Position numbers and translations under genes: made by a program. Under the pieces are notes generated by a model. That model worked only from the letters and a program-made list of their open reading frames with translations. It was not told the origin of the DNA and did not search any database. From the NCBI GenBank assembly GCA_030704615.1, contig CM060733.1:12772001-12836000 (forward strand): a DNA stretch of 64,000 nt. Direction: 5' to 3'. Source of the DNA: Takakia lepidozioides (taxonomy: Eukaryota; Streptophyta; Takakiopsida; Takakiales; Takakiaceae). This document shows positions 53,234-61,739 of this stretch, piece after piece; within the stretch, counting starts at the first letter, position 1, and every line of letters starts with the position of its first letter.

Positions 53234-53929
53234 ATGACTGATTGTTCTGCGCGGGCTGAGTACTTAGAGATTTCCAACTCTTCAATCTTGGAGTTTCCGC
53301 CTCGAATAGCGAAGGGATGGGTGAGTAAAAGCCGCGCGACATTTGGCGACCATACTGGGGACCTGAGACATGAACAACCAGATGTGACAGGCATCTGGTG
53401 GGATCATGGTGGTTGGACCATTAAAGAATTTGAAGTGAATCAAATTCCCTGTGGAACGAAGGAAGAAAGATTGTCCAAACAATTCTTTCAAAGGTTCTTG
53501 GAATTGCCAGACGGTTGTAAAGAAAATATTCTTAAACGAGTGCATGATGCTGATCCAGAATGGGGTCTGGAGAAAGGAGTGATAAAGATTTATCAGGTAG
53601 CCTGTAGAGGAAGAGCACGTTGGTTACCAACATTGGTTTATGTGATAGCATTGCTATCCATTAAACGAGTAGAGTTTGAAGGCTGGGAAGAAAGAAAGGT
53701 GAATGTTTATACTCATATGCATGAAGAGCTTGTACTGGTAAAGAATTGGATTCCAAAGGATATTTTGTGGATCAAACTCACACCAAGAACAGCTTTTCAG
53801 ACTTGTTTGCCATATGGTTATATGGTAACGGAGACTTCAAGTATAGCCAAGGGTGCATTGAAGCTTGAAAGAAACCCAGGCATATACGAGAGATATTACA
53901 GAAGAGAGTTTTGGTTATTGCCACATTAA
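53234..53929 (+). CDS. R2 accessory ORF upstream of gag
   Basis: An intact 231-codon ORF from ATG 53234. The product has aromatic-rich blocks (G-I-W-W-D-H-G-G-W, W-G-L-E-K-G-V-I-K-I-Y-Q-V, G-R-A-R-W-L-P-T-L-V-Y-V) and a basic end, with no domain I recognise. It is followed by gag after 21 bp. The broken copy in R2' is at the same place. An ORF before gag is known in Ogre-type Tat elements, and this could be its counterpart, but I see no sequence match I can name. Function unknown. Confidence 0.7.
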   Translation: MTDCSARAEYLEISNSSILEFPPRIAKGWVSKSRATFGDHTGDLRHEQPDVTGIWWDHGGWTIKEFEVNQIPCGTKEERLSKQFFQRFLELPDGCKENILKRVHDADPEWGLEKGVIKIYQVACRGRARWLPTLVYVIALLSIKRVEFEGWEERKVNVYTHMHEELVLVKNWIPKDILWIKLTPRTAFQTCLPYGYMVTETSSIAKGALKLERNPGIYERYYRREFWLLPH

Positions 53930-53950
53930 AAGAAATGAAAGACATGGGAC

Positions 53951-56273
53951 ATGAGTGATGAAAGAGAAGCTAGACGACAGAGATATTCAGCAAAAAGAGA
54001 AAGCTATCTGAAAGCTAATTATCCATATCTTTGGGAGAGAGGAATAGACATAGGGGAATCATCTGGACCTCTCACACCATCAAGATCAAAGAGTGCATCA
54101 CCTATACCGGAAGAACTAGAGTTGGATGCCACTCCTTCTGTTTCTTTGCAAGAAAGATTAAGGGAATTGGTACAGGAAGAAGATCAATCACGAGGTGAAA
54201 GATCTGAGGTACATCCTTGGATAAAAGACTTGACAGAAATCTTTGATAAGAGTTGGCATGGAACACCAAAAGCAGGAACTCCAGTTTCTGAAGCAGAAGG
54301 TGAAGAAGGAGAAGAGGATGTGGCAGAGCCAACGGAGAGTTCAGACTCTCCAACACCATTACAGTTGAGTTACATGAGTGAAGAAGAAACCCAAGGGCAG
54401 AACTTGGAGGATGAAAACAGAGAGAAGAAATTAGAAGAGGAAGAATATGAAGAAGTAGACCCAACAGCTGAGGTTGAGACTACAACCAGGACATCCCAAC
54501 CCGTTGGACCTGGATCAAGTGGAGCACTTGGATCACAGGCCAACGAAGGTGTCGGCTCAGGGGGATCAGGCGGGCTGCCTGGATCTGGCTCTGGGGGGAC
54601 AGGGAGTGTGGGAAGTAGTGCAACTGAAGCTGGGAATACTGTGAATATCGTGGGGCCAGAAGCAAGGAGTGCTCAAGGGCCACCACTTGGTGGAAGATCC
54701 ACCACAAAAACAACAGGTCCAGAAGGACCAGCACCAGCAAGGGTGCCAGCACCTGTCAGTGGGCAGAAGGTAGGGCCACAGATGGCGTTACAACCAACAC
54801 GGGCAAAACCACCCTTTCCAATATATTCAGGAAAAGGGGATCCCGATGTACACATTAGCCAATTTGAGCACATGTGTATAGTGAACAATGAGAATGGCGA
54901 TGATGCCAAGATGAGACTGTTTCCTTGTTCACTTATCAAGAAAGCAAGTGAATGGTATGCAAGATTCCCTGATAATCATTTCCTAACCTGGAATGGCTTG
55001 AATACACACATTTCGAAATAGGTTCAGGACAAGTAAAACTGAGGATGAAGTGTATGGAAGTTTACAACAGCTGAAGCAGAAGAAGCATGAAACTGTTGAA
55101 GAGTATATGGAGAAGATGGAATTGATGATGAAAAAGCTGGCTGCAGTACCAGCGCCCGGGTTACAGAAGACTTGGTTTGTGAGTGGACTAAGACCAGAGT
55201 TGCAAAAGAAAGTGGATATGTTACCCCATAATACAGTGGAGGAGGCATTTGAAACTGCGAACAGAATTGAGCAATTGGGAATGCTCAGGAGAGAGAAAAA
55301 AGAAGATGAGGACTCTGAGGATGAGTCAGATGAAGAAGAAGAGCAAGAACTAAAAAGAAAGAGTAAGAGAAAGGAGAAGTTGAAGAGGGATAACTATGAA
55401 AAAAAATTGGAAGAAATCTTGAAGAAGTATGCCACAGAGGCTGCAACACATTGGAGGAAGGGTGTATGGTGTGCAAAGTGCCAGAATGAAGGCCATACCA
55501 CCACAGAATGCCACATGAAGGAGAAACACTGTACTATCTGTAAAATGGATAACCATTCTACTGAGAATTGTTACTACAACAGAAGGACAGCTGCAAGAGA
55601 ACCTAGGCAAGTAAGGGTGCATCAGGTGCAGCCCCAGCCAAGAAGAAACAATGATCAGGACCACTATGGTAGGTCTGGTGGTTATAACAATGGCATGGAA
55701 GGGAGAGGTAATTCAAGAGGGAATTACCAAGGAAATTCCAGAGGCAACTATCAGGGTAATCCAAGGGGGAATTACCAGCCCGGGAATCAGGATTATAGAA
55801 ATAATCCAAGAACAGACCAAGGGCGAGGACCCAATGGTGAAGAGCTATGTTACTATTGTAATCAGCCAGGACATCGCAAGGCAGCCTGTTCATTCTGGAT
55901 AAGACACCAGAATGAGATGAGAGCTCCTGTGAATGAGGGCCCAGTGGTGGCAGCTCACATGGTTAGGCCATGTGTTGTACCAGAAGTAAGTACAATGATA
56001 GTAACAAGAAGTAAAGCCAAACTAATACCTCCAGTAGAAGAGGAAGAAGATGAGACTGGAAGTGGCAATGATATGCCTGAAGATGAAGAGACTTGGAAAG
56101 ATGAGAAGGAACTGCACAAGGAAGTGGCAGATACTATAAGGGAAATGCAAAAGAGTACTGATATTCCTGTGGCAGATTCCTCTGATTCGGATGGAGAAAA
56201 GAAGGGAGTGAGGAAGAAAGGAAAAAAGAAGATGCAGACATGCAAAGTAATGAAGAGACTTTGGCTGCAGTAA
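53951..56273 (+). pseudogene. R2 gag, frameshifted
   Basis: ATG 53951 (M-S-D-E-R-E-A-R-R-Q-R). An acidic, Ser/Gly-rich N-terminal part is followed by F-P-I-Y-S-G-K-G-D-P-D-V-H-I (54815) and W-Y-A-R-F-P-D. A one-base insertion near 55000 shifts frame; reading resumes at about 55020 and carries three C-x2-C-x4-H-x4-C knuckles (C-A-K-C-Q-N-E-G-H, 55471; C-T-I-C-K-M-D-N-H, 55531; C-Y-Y-C-N-Q-P-G-H, 55849), more than most gag proteins. An acidic linker follows; a second shift near 56210 moves into the protease frame. Confidence 0.75.
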
Positions 56274-57091
56274 TATGTCAGACCAAAGCAGAAATTACCA
56301 TTGGACAGCTATTAGCTGTGGCACCTTATTGTAGGCACAGGCTGTATCAAGCAATCAATCGAATTGCCCAAGAGACAGGAAACACAGACCTGAACAGCAA
56401 GGTGACCAGTTATAATGTGAAGCCGGAAGGGCGAGAACCAGTCATGGACTTTGATGATTCTATGCCAGTAATCCAATTGAGAATTGGAAGCACAGAACTA
56501 ACTGATGTACTGATAGATGGTGGTTCTGGAGTAAATATCATGACAGACCAATTAAGGAAGAAGCTTGGTCTAAGTAACATGAAACCAGCCCCATTTACAG
56601 TAACAATGGCAGATCAAAGAAGTGTACAGCCATTGGGATTAATAAGAGGAGTTAAGATACAGATACAGAAAATGATCTTTATGATCACAGTAACTGTATT
56701 AAAAATGGATGAAGTCATGGAGGCTTACTCCTTATTATTGGGACGTCCGTGGCTGAAACAGGCCAGGGTATTCCATGACTGGAATTCTCAGTTACTAACC
56801 GTGCATAATGGGATACACGAGATACAAATTACCACAAAGAAATCTAGTAGATTACCTGCTACAAGAAGACCTCGAGGAGTCAGAGAGTATGACTGGAGAG
56901 GAGGACTGGATGAGGAGCAGGAAGCTACCCTATTTGCTGCACACCCAGAGTGGGAGCAGGTTGCAGAGATGCGGCTGGAAAGCCTAAGTTGTTTGAGAGG
57001 TATCTGCTGTGGTGTAGTGACAGCAACACCAACTGAAGAGGAAACCAGCATTTACCCATCACATTTCTATGAAGAAGAGAAGGAGAAATAG
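56240..57091 (+). CDS. R2 protease region
   Basis: Aspartic protease with L-I-D-G-G-S-G-V-N-I-M (56512-56545) and L-L-G-R-P-W-L (56735). The catalytic triad reads D-G-G instead of D-T/S-G, as in R2' and in Tat-type elements. The frame ends at a TAG (57089-57091) after a one-base loss near 57075 relative to R2'; pol continues in the next frame. Confidence 0.75.
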   Translation: MQSNEETLAAVICQTKAEITIGQLLAVAPYCRHRLYQAINRIAQETGNTDLNSKVTSYNVKPEGREPVMDFDDSMPVIQLRIGSTELTDVLIDGGSGVNIMTDQLRKKLGLSNMKPAPFTVTMADQRSVQPLGLIRGVKIQIQKMIFMITVTVLKMDEVMEAYSLLLGRPWLKQARVFHDWNSQLLTVHNGIHEIQITTKKSSRLPATRRPRGVREYDWRGGLDEEQEATLFAAHPEWEQVAEMRLESLSCLRGICCGVVTATPTEEETSIYPSHFYEEEKEK

Positions 57092-57114
57092 AAATCCTAG
57101 AAGAACCAGCCACT

Positions 57115-60100
57115 GTGAGCTTACAGGATGAAGTGGTGACTGGTTGGACAATCACAGCTGATGAGCAGGTGAGAGAAGTAAATGTGGGAACTAAGGAGGA
57201 ACCGAGGATGGTGAAAGTAGGAGCTGATTTGGAGCCGGAATTCTTCGAAGAAGCTAAAAGCTTGTTCATCAAATACAGAGATGTATTTGCTTGGAGCTAT
57301 GAGGATCTAAAAGGGATACCACCTGAAGTCTGTCAGCATAAGATTGAACTGGAACCAGGGTCAGTACCAATCAAGCAGGCGAGGTATAGAATGAATCCCA
57401 ACTACGCACAGAAGGTTGGAGAAGAGATAAAGAAGTTGGCTGAGGCTAAGTTTATATACCCAATAGAGTATACAACTTGGTTGTCACCCATTGTTATAGT
57501 TCCCAAGAAGAATGGCAAACTAAGAGTATGTGTGAACTATAAGAAGCTGAATGCTTGTACGAAGAAAGATCCTTTCCCTTTGCCATTCACAGAAGCAGTA
57601 TTAGACACTGTGGCAGGCCATGAGATGTACTCATTCATGGATGGCTTCAGTGGTTATAATCAAGTGCAAGTGGCAGAAGAAGACCAAGGGAAAACAGCTT
57701 TCATCACAGACTGGGGGGCTTATGCATACAAAGTCATGCCCTTTGGACTTTGTAATGCACCAGCGACCTTTCAGAGAGTGATAAGTGAATCTTTTCATGA
57801 GTATCTGGATGATTTCATGCAGGTATTCTTGGATGATTTCAGTGTGTACAGCTCTAAGAGTGAGCACTTGCATAAATTGGAGTTATGTTTGGCCAGATGC
57901 AGGATGAGAGGTCTGGGCCTGAATCCAGAGAAGTGTACTTTCTGTGTGAACTCAGGGGTGCTTCTGGGACACATTGTGTGTAAGAAGGGACTCCTTGTGG
58001 ATCCCAGAAAGACAGAGTCCATTAAAGCCTCTCCACCACCAGTGAATGTTAAAAGTCTACGGAGATTCCTTGGGCAAACCAGTTATTACAGGAGATTTGT
58101 CAAAAGGTATGCACAAATAGCAGCACCATTGAGCAAACTACTGAAGAAAGATGCAGTGTTTGCCTGGACAGCTGAATGTCAACAGGCGTTTGAGGAACTT
58201 ACACTGTCAGTAACAACTACACCTGTGCTGATTAACCCTCACTGGCATGTAGTATTCCATGTTCACTGCGATGCATCAGGAGAAGCGTTGGGAGCGGTGT
58301 TAGCCCAGAATGTTACAGGGAATATAGATTCACCTGTGTACTATGCTAGCCGGTTGATGAACAGTGCTGAGAGGAACTATAGCACAACGGAAAGAGAAGC
58401 ATTGGCAATGATTTATGCAGTCAAGAAATTCAGGCATTACCTATTGGGAAGAAAGTTTATGTTTTATGTGGATCACCAGGCTCTGATATATCTGGTGAAC
58501 AAACCTTTGATAAGTGGAAGGATAGCGAGGTGGTTAATAATCTTGCATGAGTTTGAGTTCGAGGTTATTTACAAGCCTGGCCGTTTGCATCTTGTGGCAG
58601 ATCATTTGTCACGACTAACAACAGGAGAGGCCGCCACAGGAGTGGACGATCAGTTACCTGATGCGAGTTTATTTGTAATGGAGGTGCAAGGAAGTGCAGA
58701 TGAATGGTTAGATTGGCAGTGGCCAATCAGATACTACCTTGCTCATGGTCAGTGCCCACCTAGTTATGGTAAGGAGCAGAGGAAGAGAATCGCTATCAAA
58801 GCTTTACCTTATACTATGGTAGGAAGCAGAATGTATAAGTTAGGACCTGATGGAGTACTAAAACGATGCTTGTACCACCATGAAGTAAATAAAGTTTTGG
58901 CGGAAGTTCATAAAGGAGTGGCTGGAGGTCATTTTGGAGAAGAGACTACCAGTAGAAAGATACTACTCGCAGGATACTGGTGGCCTACTTTGTTCAAAGA
59001 TGTACACGAGTATTGTCAGAAGTGTGATGAATGTCAGAGGCTAGGACCTTTGCAGAGATCTGGAAGGATGGCCTTGCATCCTACAATGCCTACGGAACCA
59101 TTTCAGAAATGGGGACTAGACTTTGTTGGACCAATTAACCCACCATCCAAGAATACACGAAACAGGTACATAATTACAGCCACTGATTATACTACAAAGT
59201 GGGTGGAAGCTAAAGCTTTGAGGGACAACACAGCCAAGTCCACAGCAAGGTTCCTGTACGAGAACATACTTACACGATTTGGCTGTCCCTTAGAATTTAT
59301 CAGTGATCAAGGAAGTCACTTCATGAATGAGACCATTGAGTTGTTGACTAAAGAGTTTATGATTGTGCATAGAAAGAGTACAACATATTACCCACAGGGT
59401 AATGGGCAGGCAGAGGCTACCAACAAAATACTATGTACTATCTTGGCTAAGATAGTCAATGCAAACAGAACGGATTGGGATACAAAGCTGCTGACAGCTT
59501 TGTGGTCATACAGGACTTCATATAAAGTCACCACTAAGTATACACCATTCCAATTAGTTTATGGTATGGAAGCCTTACTTCCAGTGGAATTCCTGTTACC
59601 TACCATGAGAACGGAGTGGGGAAAAAGAATGGAATTGCAAGACTCCATCAAGGTCAGGAAACATGAATTATACCATGTGGAAGAAGTACGTGCTGATGCA
59701 GCTGATAATATGACCAGAATTCAGATGAAGCGAAAGGAACAGTTTGATGAAGGCAAGTTAAAGACTTTTAAGACGGGGGATTTGGTTCTATGGTTGCAGA
59801 AGAAAGGAAAGATTCAAGCTTCTAAGCTTAAATCACCGTGGAAAGGACCTTATGTCATACAAAAGATGTATGATAACAACACCGCCATGTTACAAACCAT
59901 TAACAAAGAAATGCTGGGAAGAGTCAATGCAAATAAGTTGAAGGGGTACAGTGGTATCCATGACAAACCCCTGCAGCATGATTTGCATGTTGAACCGCAA
60001 GAGCAGTCACGGGCTGCACCAGTGTTACGAACGGAGTATGGAACACTTGTCGCTAGGCCCAGCATATATGACCAGGGTGGGCAAAACAAACGTGACACAT

Positions 60101-60345
60101 CCTATCACAGCCCATCAAGGCAAAGCACAGCCTATCACAGCCTATCACGACGTGACACAGCCTATCACAGCCCAGCACGGCGCAACACAGCCTATCACAG
60201 CCCATCACGACGTGACACAGCCTATCACAGCCCAGCAAGGCGCAACACAGCCTATCACAGCCCAGCACGGCGCAACACAACCTATCACAGCGTGTCACAG
60301 CCTATCACAGCTTACCACAGTGCATCACAGCCTATCACAGCGTAA
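57115..60345 (+). CDS. R2 pol: reverse transcriptase, RNase H, integrase
   Basis: One open frame of about 1,076 codons. RT: F-V-N-Y-K-K-L-N-like finger at 57535, M-D-G-F-S-G-Y-N-Q (57640) and catalytic F-L-D-D-F-S-V-Y (57826). RNase H: C-D-A-S-G-E-A-L (58268). Integrase: H-H-C-C finger from H-K-G-V-A-G-G-H (58910) to C-Q-K-C-D-E-C (59035), then G-L-D-F-V-G-P (59115), S-D-Q-G-S-H-F (59302) and G-Q-A-E-A-T-N-K (59407). No chromodomain. The C-terminal ~95 residues are a repeat rich in A-Y-H-S-P-A-R-R-N-T, encoded by CACAG tandem repeats. No ATG at the start: it was fused to protease before the frameshift. Confidence 0.9.
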   Translation: MSLQDEVVTGWTITADEQVREVNVGTKEEPRMVKVGADLEPEFFEEAKSLFIKYRDVFAWSYEDLKGIPPEVCQHKIELEPGSVPIKQARYRMNPNYAQKVGEEIKKLAEAKFIYPIEYTTWLSPIVIVPKKNGKLRVCVNYKKLNACTKKDPFPLPFTEAVLDTVAGHEMYSFMDGFSGYNQVQVAEEDQGKTAFITDWGAYAYKVMPFGLCNAPATFQRVISESFHEYLDDFMQVFLDDFSVYSSKSEHLHKLELCLARCRMRGLGLNPEKCTFCVNSGVLLGHIVCKKGLLVDPRKTESIKASPPPVNVKSLRRFLGQTSYYRRFVKRYAQIAAPLSKLLKKDAVFAWTAECQQAFEELTLSVTTTPVLINPHWHVVFHVHCDASGEALGAVLAQNVTGNIDSPVYYASRLMNSAERNYSTTEREALAMIYAVKKFRHYLLGRKFMFYVDHQALIYLVNKPLISGRIARWLIILHEFEFEVIYKPGRLHLVADHLSRLTTGEAATGVDDQLPDASLFVMEVQGSADEWLDWQWPIRYYLAHGQCPPSYGKEQRKRIAIKALPYTMVGSRMYKLGPDGVLKRCLYHHEVNKVLAEVHKGVAGGHFGEETTSRKILLAGYWWPTLFKDVHEYCQKCDECQRLGPLQRSGRMALHPTMPTEPFQKWGLDFVGPINPPSKNTRNRYIITATDYTTKWVEAKALRDNTAKSTARFLYENILTRFGCPLEFISDQGSHFMNETIELLTKEFMIVHRKSTTYYPQGNGQAEATNKILCTILAKIVNANRTDWDTKLLTALWSYRTSYKVTTKYTPFQLVYGMEALLPVEFLLPTMRTEWGKRMELQDSIKVRKHELYHVEEVRADAADNMTRIQMKRKEQFDEGKLKTFKTGDLVLWLQKKGKIQASKLKSPWKGPYVIQKMYDNNTAMLQTINKEMLGRVNANKLKGYSGIHDKPLQHDLHVEPQEQSRAAPVLRTEYGTLVARPSIYDQGGQNKRDTSYHSPSRQSTAYHSLSRRDTAYHSPARRNTAYHSPSRRDTAYHSPARRNTAYHSPARRNTTYHSVSQPITAYHSASQPITA

Positions 60346-60400
60346 CACAGTATGACACAGCCTGTCACAGCTCAACACAGCCTACTAAAGTTACACGATC
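60090..60400 (+). repeat. CACAGCCTATCACAG tandem repeats at the end of R2 pol
   Basis: About ten 30-base units (for example CACAGCCTATCACAGCCCAG) that are translated as Y-H-S-P-A-R-R-N-T-A in the pol frame and continue past its stop. Related in word content to the CACAGCC repeats of the 5' leader. Confidence 0.85.
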
Positions 60401-60769
60401 CATAGAATCAGTGACAAGTGGACACATAATAACTTCAGGAAAATGGCTGACGGAAGAGGAAACGGAAAAAATAGACACGTGGAGGTCGGGGCGCGACACA
60501 CAGCCGAGAAGGAAGTGCAAGAACAGGTGTCAAAAAGAAAGAAGACAAGAACGGCCGTCAAAAGGGATGAAAGGCGGGCCCATTAATGAGTACGGGAAAA
60601 GGGAAACGGAACGAACGGCAAGTACAGAAAAGCCGAATTCTTGTCACATGTGTGATCCTAGTGGACTATCCAACAGGGAAAGTCCACTAAAGAAGATAAA
60701 ATCTAAAATCCAGTCACAGCGGATACAGCCAATAGAAAACCAGAGAAAGGATCAAGAAAATGGAGGGAA
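60401..60769 (+). other. Spacer after R2 pol
   Basis: An open frame crosses this stretch but has no ATG near its start and encodes only polar residues (K, R, E, Q); I do not call it a gene. Its TGA overlaps the ATG of the next ORF (ATGA at 60770-60773). Confidence 0.4.
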
Positions 60770-61723
60770 ATGAGCGCAAGAGGCGGCGTCGTTCTGAGTA
60801 ACGGGCGTCTCGACAGGACAGACCATCAATGCTATACCTTGGAAACTATGGAGGAACTAACAGACTATACGCTCGCAATATTACTTACGCAGTGGCATAG
60901 ACACGAAAGGACAGAGCGGAGCTTTTCTCTTGAGCGATGCTTGCAAGCCCCGCAGGCTTACAAGAAATTACCCATAGCTTTCTGCGACAACCATACGTTT
61001 ATGCTTTGTGCACTACAGGCATTCCTGCAGTTGTTACAGCCAAAACAGTTCTGTGAGTCTAAAATGAAGAGAGTGAGAGGAATGGAGGAAATCAGGGTGA
61101 AGAGCACCACAATTCTGCAGAAACAAACGATTGCTACCCCACAGGCGATACAGATACTGGAGGAGCTGAGATTGCAAGGATTGCAAAGCCTAGATTGGAC
61201 ACTACACCATAGACAGTACATGTTACAATTTTTGCAGAACTTTGAGCCAAGGACAGGAACAACAACGGTGAAGGGAGTTGAATTAATGATTACTCCCCTA
61301 TACCTCCAGCAATTGTTTCGATTACCAGCAGGTCAGGTGCATGTGGAGCAACACAGGGCAAGACTGCAAATAGAGGACTTATTCCAAGAAGGGAGTTTCT
61401 TTAAAACTCAGGGTTATGCTTGTACCAAGGCTGTGTACCCAGGGTTAAAAGAGGTAGGCCAGGTATTGAACGTTCTGATTGCCATGAAACAGAACCAACA
61501 GTATTTGAGCAGATCCTTCACGGAGGAAATACTCAAAGGCCTGAAGTTACGTGAGGTACAATGGGCGGACATAATGTACAACGCACTGGTAGAGGAGATG
61601 AAAAGATTACAAGGTACTACCGCAAAGTCTCCTATAATAGTGTCTGGCCCAATCATTGCTCAAATAATCCTTGATTCTGGCATACTTAATGCGCAAGAAA
61701 TGAAAGGAAATGGGAGTGTTTGA
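60770..61723 (+). CDS. R2 post-pol ORF 1 (plant transposon-type protein)
   Basis: An intact 317-codon ORF from ATG 60770 (an in-frame ATG at 60848, M-E-E-L-T-D-Y, is an alternative start). The mostly helical protein has L-Q-S-L-D-W-T-L, V-K-G-V-E-L-M-I-T-P-L-Y-L-Q-Q-L-F-R-L and V-Q-W-A-D-I-M-Y-N-A-L-V-E-E-M. The layout recalls the 'putative plant transposon protein' found after pol in Athila-like elements, but I cannot confirm it. It sits in the position of env-like genes; no signal peptide or membrane segment is visible, so it is unlikely to be an envelope protein. Confidence 0.6.
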   Translation: MSARGGVVLSNGRLDRTDHQCYTLETMEELTDYTLAILLTQWHRHERTERSFSLERCLQAPQAYKKLPIAFCDNHTFMLCALQAFLQLLQPKQFCESKMKRVRGMEEIRVKSTTILQKQTIATPQAIQILEELRLQGLQSLDWTLHHRQYMLQFLQNFEPRTGTTTVKGVELMITPLYLQQLFRLPAGQVHVEQHRARLQIEDLFQEGSFFKTQGYACTKAVYPGLKEVGQVLNVLIAMKQNQQYLSRSFTEEILKGLKLREVQWADIMYNALVEEMKRLQGTTAKSPIIVSGPIIAQIILDSGILNAQEMKGNGSV

Positions 61724-61739
61724 GCCAGAAACAACTGCA

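Noticed and set aside
60401-60773. 121-codon frame between pol and the next ORF of R2
   Set aside because: No ATG near the start and polar low-information sequence; kept as a spacer.
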